From contig NC_060252.1 in the NCBI RefSeq assembly GCF_921293095.1, positions 2,542,001-2,606,000 of the forward strand: a stretch of 64,000 bases of DNA, in the 5' to 3' direction. Shown one piece after another: positions 31,880 to 41,638 of this stretch. How positions within the stretch are numbered: position 1 is the first letter of the stretch; the number at the start of each line of letters is the position of its first letter. The notes under the pieces are model-generated. The model was not told the origin of the DNA. It did not search any database and saw only the letters and a program-made list of their open reading frames with translations. The position numbers were made by a program, and so were the translations under genes. The DNA comes from Ischnura elegans (taxonomy: Eukaryota > Arthropoda > Insecta > Odonata > Coenagrionidae).

Positions 31880-34800
31880 CCCTCTCATGCATGAGTTACT
31901 AAATTCAAGCGATATAATTTTTTTAAATCGAGTTTCTGCTTGTGATTGACCATAATATTGAAGTAATATTGTTATAAATAAACATTTTTGCCATTACATG
32001 GCAAAATTTTGACGTCCTCATATGGGGACATTATGCCTGAAACAGGTCATTGTGATAAAATTCGCAGAATTCATGAATTAGATGTTTCAGGTAGAAAAAA
32101 TATTCAACTCTTGTTTTAGCATTGTTGTTTTTAATTGTTTATTTAACATTCATAGAAACGTAATTTTTAGTTATTTGTAGCTAAATTTTGTTAATGTATA
32201 AATGATATCTCATTCAAAATTTTTAACATCAACCTTGCAACAAGGAAAGGAAAATAACATAAAAATTACAAGCAAACATTTATAACAAATTTACAAAAAA
32301 ATTGCACTTCCTGATAAAAATTATTTTTAAATATGAATCCTAAAACTACTATTGTTACAAAATGTTTAACATTCGTAACAATATATATTTTTAGGCCCCT
32401 GAATGTACATTACGTGTAAAACTTTCAAAACAATATGGAAATAGCGAGACCAAGTGCAAGTGCCGCACATGTACCAGGTTTTGTTTGTGCATCTCTTGTC
32501 CCGGCACCCATTTGCGTTATTTCTTTTACTTTTTTTTTGGATAGTGGCCACTATTACTTACTCTTAGCTCATCTATGACCTTTATGGGTCGGTTTTTTTT
32601 TCATCGACTGCGAAGGAGGGCTTGATGAATTTGACTGTCCCCTTTTTCTCGTTTGCTCTGCTTTGCCACTGAAAATCAGTCCATTTGCCACCCAACTCTT
32701 GAATTCGAGTAGATCCATTGGTACATTATTGCTTTTCCTCCAGAATAGCGAGGCATTAACCACCGCTACATTCAGCATGTGGTAAAACATCCTCATACAC
32801 CACCTTGAGTTGCGTATATCGTTCCTGTACAATGCAACATGGGAATCCATGAGATCTACCCCTCCCATATGCTTGCTATAAATTTCAATGCTCACAGGTC
32901 GGTTTACATCCACGTACTCATTATTATTATCTTTTGACTTTTCCCATGGGTTGAATTCCGGCGTATGATGATATAGTATGCACTGCATTATTGCAAAACC
33001 ACCAAGCCACGGTTATACCATCTGAAGAAGTAGCAACGGGAGAACTCCCACCTTTCTTTAGGCCTTGTACATCCTTCAACTTTTTACTGCTTCTTTTAAC
33101 CTGTTTTCCCTGCATTTTTCAACGTATCTTATTCCAATTTCTTTCATGCCCCCTGGTACAATTCACAACAGAAAACATATCTAGACGCCCCAGCCCTTAC
33201 CCGCGTTTTGTATCCCCATTTATTTTTGGTTTCTCATTGGTTTTTTGGGTGATAATTTTTCAAGGATGAGCGCCCTTTAAAAGGAATTATCATCTCGTCT
33301 ATCGATTGTAATTCTTCTAGATCGAGTGATATATGAAATGATTTGTGGAGAAAGTCCAAAAATGGCTGGGTTTTAATTAACTTGTCCCTGTTATCTTCTG
33401 GTATCCTAGAAGAATCTGTGAAGTGCAGATATCGCCTTATCTCTTCATATCTGTTATTAATCATGTTTTCAGCCACTAATGAAAGTTTCAAACCAGTCTC
33501 TGAGGACCAATAGAGGCTCTGGGACATTTATGCTTTCACCAAGTTACGCTCACTCAAACAATCAATCTCACAGATATCAATGGACTTGTACTTGCACAAT
33601 TGTTGGATGTTGCAATGCCAACGGTATCTTCATCAGATGAAGAAGATATTTCTTAAGTGTTCCCTGGATCATGGATAGAGCCATCACTATCCCATTCCAT
33701 TCCATTCTCTGATTCTTTATTGAGGATTTCAACAATCTTACTCCGCTCCAGTCGTTTTCTTGATCTAGTTGAGATGCATATGCGATCCTGAAGAAGATAT
33801 GCCACTTGTTAGCTAGTTGAATCAAGGTCATCAATCAAATAGTTTTTGAGAAACGATTATAAATATATATTGTTCCAGCCAACATACTGATTGTAATACT
33901 TAAATATACTTAGAATTTTAACGAATGGCAATTTTTTCAATTTCAAAGAGTAAAAAAAACGGGAACTGGAGCACCAAATATTTACGTCAATAACGTCCAT
34001 AGTTGGTCTTTTGGGTCGCTATCAGCAAGAGAACTCAGTAGGTTGTGTTATCCTATAATTAAGCCTCAGGTTTAATAAACTTACATGCCGCAAGTATTCT
34101 TCACAAAAATACTATCTCAATTAGCTCTATTATTACAATCTCATGACTTACTAACATTCTTTTATTTATTGCAAATAATGCCTCCCTTCATTTATAAATA
34201 CTAATATTTGCTATAAAAATATAAGTCACATTTAGTGGCTTAGAAGTGATAAAAATAACTTTAATGCAAGCTGATTTCCTTTGAAAGGATCAATAGCGAC
34301 TTTATCGCAAAACTTGTGTAGTTATAGGCAGTAGAAATTGTGAACTAATAAGTACATAGTCTTTGCACTGTTTGTAAATATCATACAACATTACTTATAA
34401 TAAATAATAATCAAATTAATTAGCATTGAGTTTCTAAGCATGTAAAAATATAAAAATCTTGGAATAAACAAAACTCCATACTATCCATGCATTTGACCTT
34501 GTACATGCATAATGTCCTCATTTGAGGACGGATGACATTTGTCCCGTAAAAATATGTATAGATATATAATTTGTTTAACTCATTGCCATAAATAATTAAT
34601 TAAACATCAATAATCAAATATTTATACTCACAGGCAAAATCCACTGCTTGTAGACCCATGAAATCACAGCACGAAAATGAGCTTCCACGCTCCGATCACA
34701 GCGCCACTATCCCTACTCCTTTGCTGACTTCCAAGAGGGACAATGTAGCACTAATACGAAGTTTCTTTGTCTCTGCTAGATCAGAACATCATGAAAAAGC

Positions 34801-34896
34801 TGCTAGGAGCTTAGGAAACCAACACAGTTACATATGGTTACATTATAGCGAGAGAAATTTTGGCGTCCTCATATGAGGACACCATGCATGAGAGGG
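31880..34896 (-). mobile_element. piggyBac DNA transposon, complete ends, dead transposase
   Basis: The inverted ends CCCTCTCATGCATG lie at 31880 and, complemented, end at 34896. They are flanked by TTAA at 31876-31879 and 34897-34900, the exact piggyBac target duplication. Subterminal palindromes of the form GTCCTCATATGRGGAC lie near 32014 and 34864, with a related one near 34515. The transposase remnant is on the minus strand (33840-32569). Length 3017 bp, close to a full element. Confidence 0.95.
32569..33840 (-). pseudogene. piggyBac transposase, decayed, internal deletion
   Basis: Minus-strand frames give NDWSG and a linker, then SLVAENMINNRYEEIRRYLH and LEELQSIDEMIIPFKGRSSL, which end just before the first catalytic aspartate region. 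Frameshifted sequence near 33215-33180 still recalls the RAG(A)SRYVFCCELYQG tract. 33115-32927 gives KGGSSPVATSSDGITVAWWF. 32988-32569 gives SIEIYSKHMGGVDLMDSHVA and YRNDIRNSRWCMRMFYHMLN, with the third catalytic Asp in GVDLMD. Compared with a normal piggyBac transposase of about 580-600 residues, the stretch with the second catalytic Asp (before the ENRLK tract) is missing, apparently an internal deletion of roughly 75 codons. Several frameshifts add to this. The usual C-terminal cysteine-rich finger is not visible. Confidence 0.9.
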
Positions 34897-34900
34897 TTAA

Positions 34901-35804
34901 ATATAATTATTTTGTTTTAACAGCACACATGTGTTTTCCATTTCCTCTGTAGACCCTGTAAGACCTGAATTTCACAGATTTTTTTTCTCTATTCAATTTA
35001 TTGTCAGCAAGAAGTCTCAAACAAACTGGTAAGTGTTCCCACAGAACAATGCAAAACACACTAGCATGTTACACTATGTTTATGAACGCTCTCTGCTGCT
35101 TAGACAGGATGTTCTCAAATGTACGTAAACACTCTGAAATGCTGGAGATGTCACTCACACTAAATGACAAAATGGATGTACTAGTACTTCCACGCTTGCA
35201 CTAAATACACAGTGGCACCAGAACAGAGATTTAGTTTCTGTTTTGCTACTTTAATTTCAGTTTTAATACAGCAGTGCATGTCAACAACTGCATTCAGGAT
35301 TTTGCTCAATCAAGAAAAATATACTCAGGGTGTTCAGTGATTGGGAATCTGGAAATATGCATGATTTTTGGTCACTCAAAATATCCATGAATTTTTGCTC
35401 CTGCTTGGAATTTAAAATCTTTTATTTCAAACTCGTTTCACATGAAATTTGTCTGTGCAAGGCCTATTTTATATACTTACATGCATGCTTCAAAATGCAT
35501 TGATTGCATTTTAAATTGCACTTTATGAGTGCAAACACTGATTAGATCACTTTTTCAATTTTAACAAATTTGTTGATATTCCAAGTGTTGCATTCATAAA
35601 ATAAGTGAATAATTTCTTTGAAAAATGTAAGAATTTTAACTAGGATAATACAAAATTATAGAATTAATTAAAAGTATTCAGTAAATGTAGTTTTGTAAAA
35701 TTCGTATACATAGCTTTTATCTCGTAAGATTGACCTGGAATTTAGTAAAATTTCCCTAGAAAACCTGGAATTCTGCAGGAATTTTTCTGCTTTCATACAT
35801 ATAT
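34901..35804. other. Interior of the TTAA-type element, right part, no recognised gene
   Basis: A 67-codon plus-strand frame at 35001-35204 has no motif I recognise. The rest is AT-rich. Confidence 0.4.
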
Positions 35805-36003
35805 ACGTCTTGTATACTGTATATATATATGTCTTGTATACTGTATACGTATACTGTATATGCGTGGTAGGAGGACATTTGCTGCGTTATATACATTTGG
35901 TAGATGGTGGGTAGAAGGTTTTTATACGTATACAGTATACGTGTATCTTCTACTGTATACGCATGTTATACACTACGTATACGTATATTTAATGTATACA
36001 GTA
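35805..36003. repeat. Right GTATAC subterminal array
   Basis: GTATACTGTATA, GTATACGTATACTGTATA and TACGTATACAGTATACG units, partner of the left array at 29073-29290. Confidence 0.85.
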
Positions 36004-36326
36004 GCATGTGTGCTGTCTGGGTTAAGCCAAGCGCTACTTGCTAGCAGGGTACTCTGATACCTGCTAGCAACCTGCCTCGTAGCAGCGCTCAATGCCTCGC
36101 CCCAAGGTCACCTTACTTGCGGCAGCGGGAACCAGAACGACGTCACATGGAGTTTTCTGGCATTCATACTTAGTCGTCGCGTTTTCGCGCGCATGAAAAT
36201 TTTCACTTTTCGTTTTATCGCTAAAAATAGATATCTTCATCTAAAAATCACAAAGCGTGAATAAGTACTCCAGGAGTAATAATCTTTCGACTTAGGCATA
36301 ATTATGAGGTGAATAGGGTGGTTTCC

Positions 36327-36998
36327 TGCACAGGCAGTCCTATAAACGGATGAAGTTATTACAGCTATTATATATCAAATCTAAGCGGACATTAGTAAAC
36401 ATCAAAATCGTAACATACTTGTATGAATTATATGCCGTCGATAAGATCAACTTACAATTAACGTAACCCCTTCCAACGGCCGTGGCTAAGACTTCTACAA
36501 CGATGTTATTTATTAGGTATTATAAAATTTTTGGTTTAACTGCTCCAGTTTTATGTGTTATGCCCTTACTCAGATATTAATATTATAAATAATACAAAAT
36601 TTGAGGGCATCCGAGCCTCTATCGTCGGATATTTATCTTTAAATAGAAAATAATCAACACGTCTCACAAACGAAGCTTTCACAACTGCTTGCAGCTATTA
36701 CAAACGATCATAACAATTGCTTCGTGTGATGTTTAGGCACCTTTGACCATGGTACTAAATTTAGTATCATGCCTTTGACGTCATCGAAACTTCGCCGGCA
36801 GAGGCTTGGGGGGGGGGGGGGAGTTTTTGGCGCTCTTTAAAATTCGTAATATTTATTAATCTCGCGGAGGAAAACTCAGATATACATGCGGTTTTCTTAG
36901 TTGTATTCAGAAAATAATTTTCTGTCCGCCTGTGAAATAAAAAAAAATTCATGCAAGTTCCCTATTGAGCTTTCTTTTGCCTAACAAGTAAGTTGCAA
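36327..36998. other. Unassigned sequence with a long G-run
   Basis: No gene recognised. An uninterrupted run of about 15 G lies near 36808-36823. This stretch may be interior of the hAT element whose 5' end is at 37521, but its other end was not found. Confidence 0.4.
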
Positions 36999-37205
36999 TT
37001 AAAATGCTCTTATGAGGATAAATGCCAAACTAATGATAAGCTCTACCTCATCTCTCATCATATCGGAATGCATCCGAGTCATATGTTTTTTTAAATTAGT
37101 GGTGTTCCCACGTGTAATGATAACTTTACCGCAAGTACGACGTGTCGCACTCTTTCCCGAGTTTTTATGAAAAAAATTCCATAAATGACTTTTTAAGGCA
37201 GCCAT
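36999..37205 (-). pseudogene. BED zinc-finger exon of a hAT transposase
   Basis: The 68-codon minus-strand frame reads MAALKSHLWNFFHKN, then KSATRRTCGKVIITRGNTTN and LKKHMTRMH. SxxWxxF, Cxx(x)C and TxxLxxHMxxxH are the BED finger landmarks. The first zinc cysteine is replaced (ATRRTC instead of xxCxxC), so the finger is likely impaired. After the last zinc histidine the frame continues into VELIISLAFILIRAF, which looks like read-through into an intron. The remainder of the transposase was not found nearby. Confidence 0.75.
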
Positions 37206-37521
37206 TATGATTTTTTTCTATTACTAGCAATTCAGATCTCTACTGCGATAAAATTGCAATATACGAATATACTTACAATATACGGTATAATAAAATATAA
37301 ATATATATAGAATAATATTGCAATATACGGTACTTGAATCTCATGTGATTAGAGATATATAAAAAAAAAAAAAAGCTAGTGCCGCCGATTTTTTTCAAGT
37401 AACGAGCTTAAATAATCGATTCAACGATTAAATCGACACTCCATAATCGATTATATAATCGAGATAGTTGAAACCAAACAATCGATTATCATCCAAAGTC
37501 GATTATTTTCACCCTCTCTGG
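37206..37521 (-). mobile_element. 5' end of a hAT-like element
   Basis: On the minus strand the end is CAGAGAGGGTGAAAATAATC (from 37521). It is followed by subterminal repeats of AATCGATTAT and ATCGATTGT type and a poly-A/T run (about 37358-37371), and leads into the BED exon. Subterminal repeated ATCGATT motifs are common in hAT elements. The opposite end was not located. Confidence 0.55.
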
Positions 37522-39655
37522 TTGTACACGAATTTCAAGCTTGGCCACTAGCAAGGTGGTAGAAACTTGAAAGTATTTTATCAGTCTTTTATGTACTTCT
37601 TTATGGACTTAGGGGACAAACTTGCTTCATTTTCAAGTTATGAACACGTCATTGATCGGAGCGTAGGCTACGACTGGAGAGACAAGTTTGAAATTTAACA
37701 TTTTTCCTTAATTAGAGCCTAGACATGGAAGCAAGCATCGCAAAGACAAGGTAAGACTTTATAAATAATTTGCCTGAGTGAAACTTTAATTTATGCATAC
37801 ATATTAGGATTGAATCAAAGTGCTTTCCAGTTTCAATCTCCAATCAGTGTACTGAATTTTCCCATACTGTAATTCTCGAAGTGCTGAGCAAAACAACAAG
37901 GGCTCAATGTTGCGCTGACGGTCACGAATAACAAGTTCACAGCTTAATTGAAGTGAGATAGTGACCTCAATCCAGGATAGGTATGTCAATTTGATAAATA
38001 TTTTTCTCCGTGTCATTTATTCTGTAAAACTACTCATTTCGTTCGCGGCGAGAAATTGGCCTCTGTGTGGCACAGTGGACGTTTTCCTTCCTTGAAGAAA
38101 TTATTACTCAGGAAAATTGCGGAATGGTTACATATGTAATTAGTATTATATAAGTAGGTTGGCTACGCAGTAAATTCCTCATATTTCAGTTTAGACTGTA
38201 AATTATGTAATGCAGCTTGGCACATTCAACTTCTGTCTCTGCTGATGTATACGTGTCTATATGCTATATAAAACACTTTCTGCCGCTCACCCACTCATTC
38301 ACACACATGTTTGAGATGAACGAGACTAGGTTGACTAAAAGTCACAGAATCTACTGAAAGCCAAGAACTAAAATCGTCTGAAAGCTAACGGAAAAACTGT
38401 GGAAACACTTAATTTTCTAATTAAGGTGTTGCCTACTGGCGCTTTGCTTCTAATTTTTGGAGTTCAAAAAATCGATGTTAATGAGGAATTTGAGCTTAGG
38501 AGAAGCTTGTTAATGGCACTAAAGCCATTGTGGCAGCCAATTTTCCATACCTTGTATCAGTCAGAAAGCCTGGAAGCCAAGAACTGTTTGGTATTCATAG
38601 GATTCAATTTAAGTAGCTTAGGTATCACCGAAAAAAACGATCCTTAAAGCACTTAGGGCAAACTAAAATTGTAAGAATTGGCAGAGTTATAAGAATGGCC
38701 AGATGCCTTCACCCGTGATTAGAATCCCCCATACCCCCAGGGAGGGAAAGTGAGTCCATGTTTTATATTCACTTATATGTGGTCACTCTTGCAATCTTTA
38801 CATTTGATAAGTTCATAAATGAACCTGTCTCCTATGGGTTAATATTTTAATCTGTTCATCTTACTTCGAGTGTGAGTTCACATGTTCAAAGATTCCAGCA
38901 GTGGAAGGAGAGACTGAGACAATCGTCATATGATGGCCTTATCAGCTTCCCATTTTTTAGTAGAACATCTCTCCATCTACAGCAGCCCTCATGGTGAGGA
39001 ATATTCCGTTCTGTACATATTTCTATCATCTCAACTGCAGTAGAAGTGGCAATCAACAAACATACATTTTGAAATACACAGCAATATCTCTTGCACACTT
39101 TCAGAAGTCATAGCAGAATTGTGGACGTTGAGGGAAGAACATGAGAAAAGACTTGGAGGCAATTGAGGTGCATATTCTGTCATTGCCTAGAAATTATCAT
39201 GTTGTAGGCACAGTATGGGCTTTCTCTTTCTCGACTGTATGCCTTATCAATGTTGCTACGTCGTTAGCTTATCGAAAATCTTATCTAATGACAATTGGTT
39301 TTCTCTATGCTCGCTTAACGATATTTTCTCGATAGCACTAACGAAAAATGTCGATAGCCTATCCGGGTACTTGAGAGCACGTATTAGGCTTATCGATGCC
39401 CACCATAATGTTTTTCGGTATTGGTTGCTCAATACGTGGTGAAATTTTAATTCTGCCACAACAAAATGGTAAGGGTATTTCTACTTGGAAAATAATAGGA
39501 ACACTTTTGCAAAGGGGGTGGAAAGCATAAAGACATTTTGCAGTAATCAATGATCATAAAAAGTGGCAACAGAGACGTTAGTTTTTTTTGCGGGGGAGCA
39601 AACATGTTCAATTCAATCGTGTCAGGCGAAACATGATGGAACTCCTTCATGATGA
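37522..39655. other. No supported gene
   Basis: AT-rich. Frames up to 82 codons (38399-38647 plus, 38886-39098 minus) have no recognisable family. Repeated TATCGA/TCGATA motifs lie at 39260-39400. Could be intergenic sequence or intron. Confidence 0.4.
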
Positions 39656-40092
39656 AACAAAAAGGAAGACAATGGCAGGTTCCACAATTTAATTATTACT
39701 GCGACCGGTTTCAATACATGGTATCATCATCAGGCACTTTTGGTATAACAGTTTCCACTGATATAGTAGTCATGAGGCATGGGGGGGGGTGGAGAAGATA
39801 ATAGGGGAATGGTTAACAGCGTCATGGATTGGGTGTTAGGGAGGGGAGGTTAAGGGGGATTGGTTGGCAGCTTCAAGTCAGGGGCCAGTAGGAATGGGAA
39901 GGGAGGTGGAGTATGTAGGCGGGGGAGGAAGGGGAGAGTGGTCAGGGTTGTGAGGGAAACTTAGAGGGGGGAGGGAGGTATGGTTGAGAAAACACATTGA
40001 GAATGGGGGAATTCCAAGAATACAATTGTTCGTTCACTAACATTACTAGTAATAATTAAATTGTAGAACCTGCCATTGTCTTCCTTTTTGTT
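39656..40092. mobile_element. Fold-back element with hammerhead-like motif
   Basis: Two 45-bp arms (39656-39700, 40048-40092) are inverted copies with one mismatch in the core (GGAAGACAATGGCAGGTTC). The interior is unusually G-rich on the plus strand (39780-39990). Next to the left arm the minus strand reads CTGATGA, a short stem GATAC/GTATT, and GAAAC (39733-39709). No target duplication resolved. Confidence 0.65.
39709..39733 (-). ncRNA. Hammerhead-like core in the fold-back element
   Basis: Minus strand: CTGATGA, one bulged T, stem GATAC/GTATT with loop CAT (one G-T pair), then GAAA. Same architecture, including the single bulged base before stem II, as in the 9-kb Penelope-like element. 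The GAAACCGGTCGC context is also typical of retroelement termini. Confidence 0.4.
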
Positions 40093-41285
40093 ACAGCAAA
40101 CATGTTGTTCTGAAGTAGATTTAAGATAGTTATTTATGTTGTGAAAATTGGTGTGAAGATAATGTTTACACATTTCAATTATGGTGCTTCGGTTATTTTT
40201 ACAGTCTGAAGTTTCTTTTGGCTCGATTGATGGCTCTTGACTTTTTAGGTAGGGAGCTAATCACTCTTGAAGAAAGGGCAAATGTAGTAGAGCATCTGAT
40301 GCAGAGAAGACGACTTAGGAATGCTCACAATCCTATTTTTTGCTGGACATTTTTTCAGAACAGCCTTTTCAATTATCCCCGATTTGCCCCTAACACTGAC
40401 GTATTCTTTGACGCCTTTTTTTTGGTATGCCAAAGCCAGAGTTCACGAAAAATAATTACGGTTTCCCTCTTTTACTCAGAACTCAGTAGTCATCAATTTT
40501 AATGTTTACAATGCTATTAAACTAAGTCCCATTGAAAAGTATGCCTGTGTTTTGATGGGTACTACATGCATATACTTATTTTAGTATGGTTTGCAGTTGC
40601 TGATTGCAGTGATTTCCTATGCCTAATTGTGGCTACCAACAATTAACCCATGTTAAGTTTGTCTTTTGTGTGAGTTTAATCAATAAGTCAATGCCTCAAC
40701 TTGGTGGGTGACTATTAAAATATTTCTATAACTTCCTTAAATGCACATTCTTTTCTATGTTAACTTTGTTATGCCTCTCTCCGCTTTGCGTAGAATATAA
40801 TTTTAAGTAACAACAACAATAACAACAATTACACTTCCATAATCATTACTCAAGAAATTGACTCTAGAAAGCGTAAAGTATGTGACACGAGTTCACAATC
40901 ACAGCACTCGCGATGATTCCTTCCATGACATCCGCGTAACCTCGGTATTTTTTATCAACGAATTGATTTCAAATATCCCAAAATATGATGAAATGGTCAA
41001 AAAGGTTTTCTTATTGTATAATAACCCTTTTGGAAGTTGTAAGCTTATAGCGAACAATAAGGCAAACGATGTAAGCAAGGAGAAAACTGGCTGACGTGGC
41101 TGAGGATGACTGACTGGCGTGGCTGAAGATGCACTCCGAAATTTACATTGTTACAATACTAATAAAAATAATTTTGTCACTACTAATCACGACAGTAAAA
41201 TTATTATTGGCGTAGGTAAATGTGTAAGTGGCAGAAAATTACGATACATAATGCACCAAAATTTGCCTATATTCTTCCATCGACG
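40093..41285. other. No supported gene
   Basis: Frames of 94 and 78 codons (40218-40502, 40858-41094) have no motif I recognise. An AACAAC/AACAAT simple-sequence patch lies near 40810-40835. Confidence 0.4.
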
Positions 41286-41303
41286 ACTGCTAAATCCTTA
41301 CAT

Positions 41304-41620
41304 CTAACGATTTGATCGTTGGATTATTCTTCCTCATAGAATAATCCTCCAAGGTCGTTAGTATATCAATTGCGTATGCTTGGTTTCGCTTATAGTAGGG
41401 CCCGCCCGCCTCTGTGACAGTGCGGGCTTCCTCGTCCCCTCCCTTCCTTTCCTTTCCTTCCCCTGGAGGTGTCGTCGGGCTCTCATCGCGGCGATGCCTC
41501 CATTCCTTTTTCCTTCCTCTGTCCTCCCCCTCTCGAGAGGCTCAGGCGAATAAGTCTTGGACTTGGTTCCCGGCTCTCGAGTTGTATCCTCGTGGGGCCC
41601 GCCCTGGGGCCCCCGAACCC
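41304..41620 (+). mobile_element. SINE-like element, copy 2 (317 bp)
   Basis: An 18-bp perfect duplication ACTGCTAAATCCTTACAT lies at 41286-41303 and 41621-41638. The element is homologous end to end with 22213-22524. It folds into an outer stem CTAACGA/TCGTTAG (41304-41310 with 41355-41361) and an inner ten-pair stem GGATTATTCT/AGAATAATCC (41321-41330 with 41338-41347) around TCCTCAT. The middle is pyrimidine-rich and the 3' end G/C-rich. Confidence 0.9.
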
Positions 41621-41638
41621 ACTGCTAAATCCTTACAT

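Larger units (their letters stand above)
29049..36021. mobile_element. TTAA-type DNA element with GTATAC subterminal arrays, ~7 kb
   Basis: The ends are inverted (CCCAGACAGCACAC at 29049; complement ending at 36021). The right flank is TTAA (36022-36025). The left flank shows only TT, so the left duplication appears to have lost two bases; the target in the other M1 copies reads TTTAAGCC. CCC-type ends with TTAA suggest piggyBac or Kolobok relatives. Both subterminal regions are packed with GTATAC-containing palindromes (29073-29290, 35805-36003). The interior holds a nested piggyBac (31880-34896), a hAT-like MITE (29298-29549) and no recognised transposase of its own. Confidence 0.65.
28666..36310. 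mobile_element. M1 MITE, copy 3, inverted and split by a 7-kb insertion
   Basis: 28666-29048 matches the reverse complement of the right half of copies 1 and 2, including the CACGTGACGTCA site at 28870-28881. After the insertion, 36022-36300 matches the reverse complement of the left half. The left end is GGGTAGTTTCC preceded by TA (28664-28665). The far end is irregular: instead of GGAAACCACCC it shows TAGGGTGGTTTCC (36314-36326) in the unexpected orientation. Confidence 0.8.

Noticed and set aside
39243-39440. Cluster of TATCGA/TCGATA motifs that looked like subterminal hAT repeats
   Set aside because: No inverted ends or target duplication could be fixed around it; pairing is weak.
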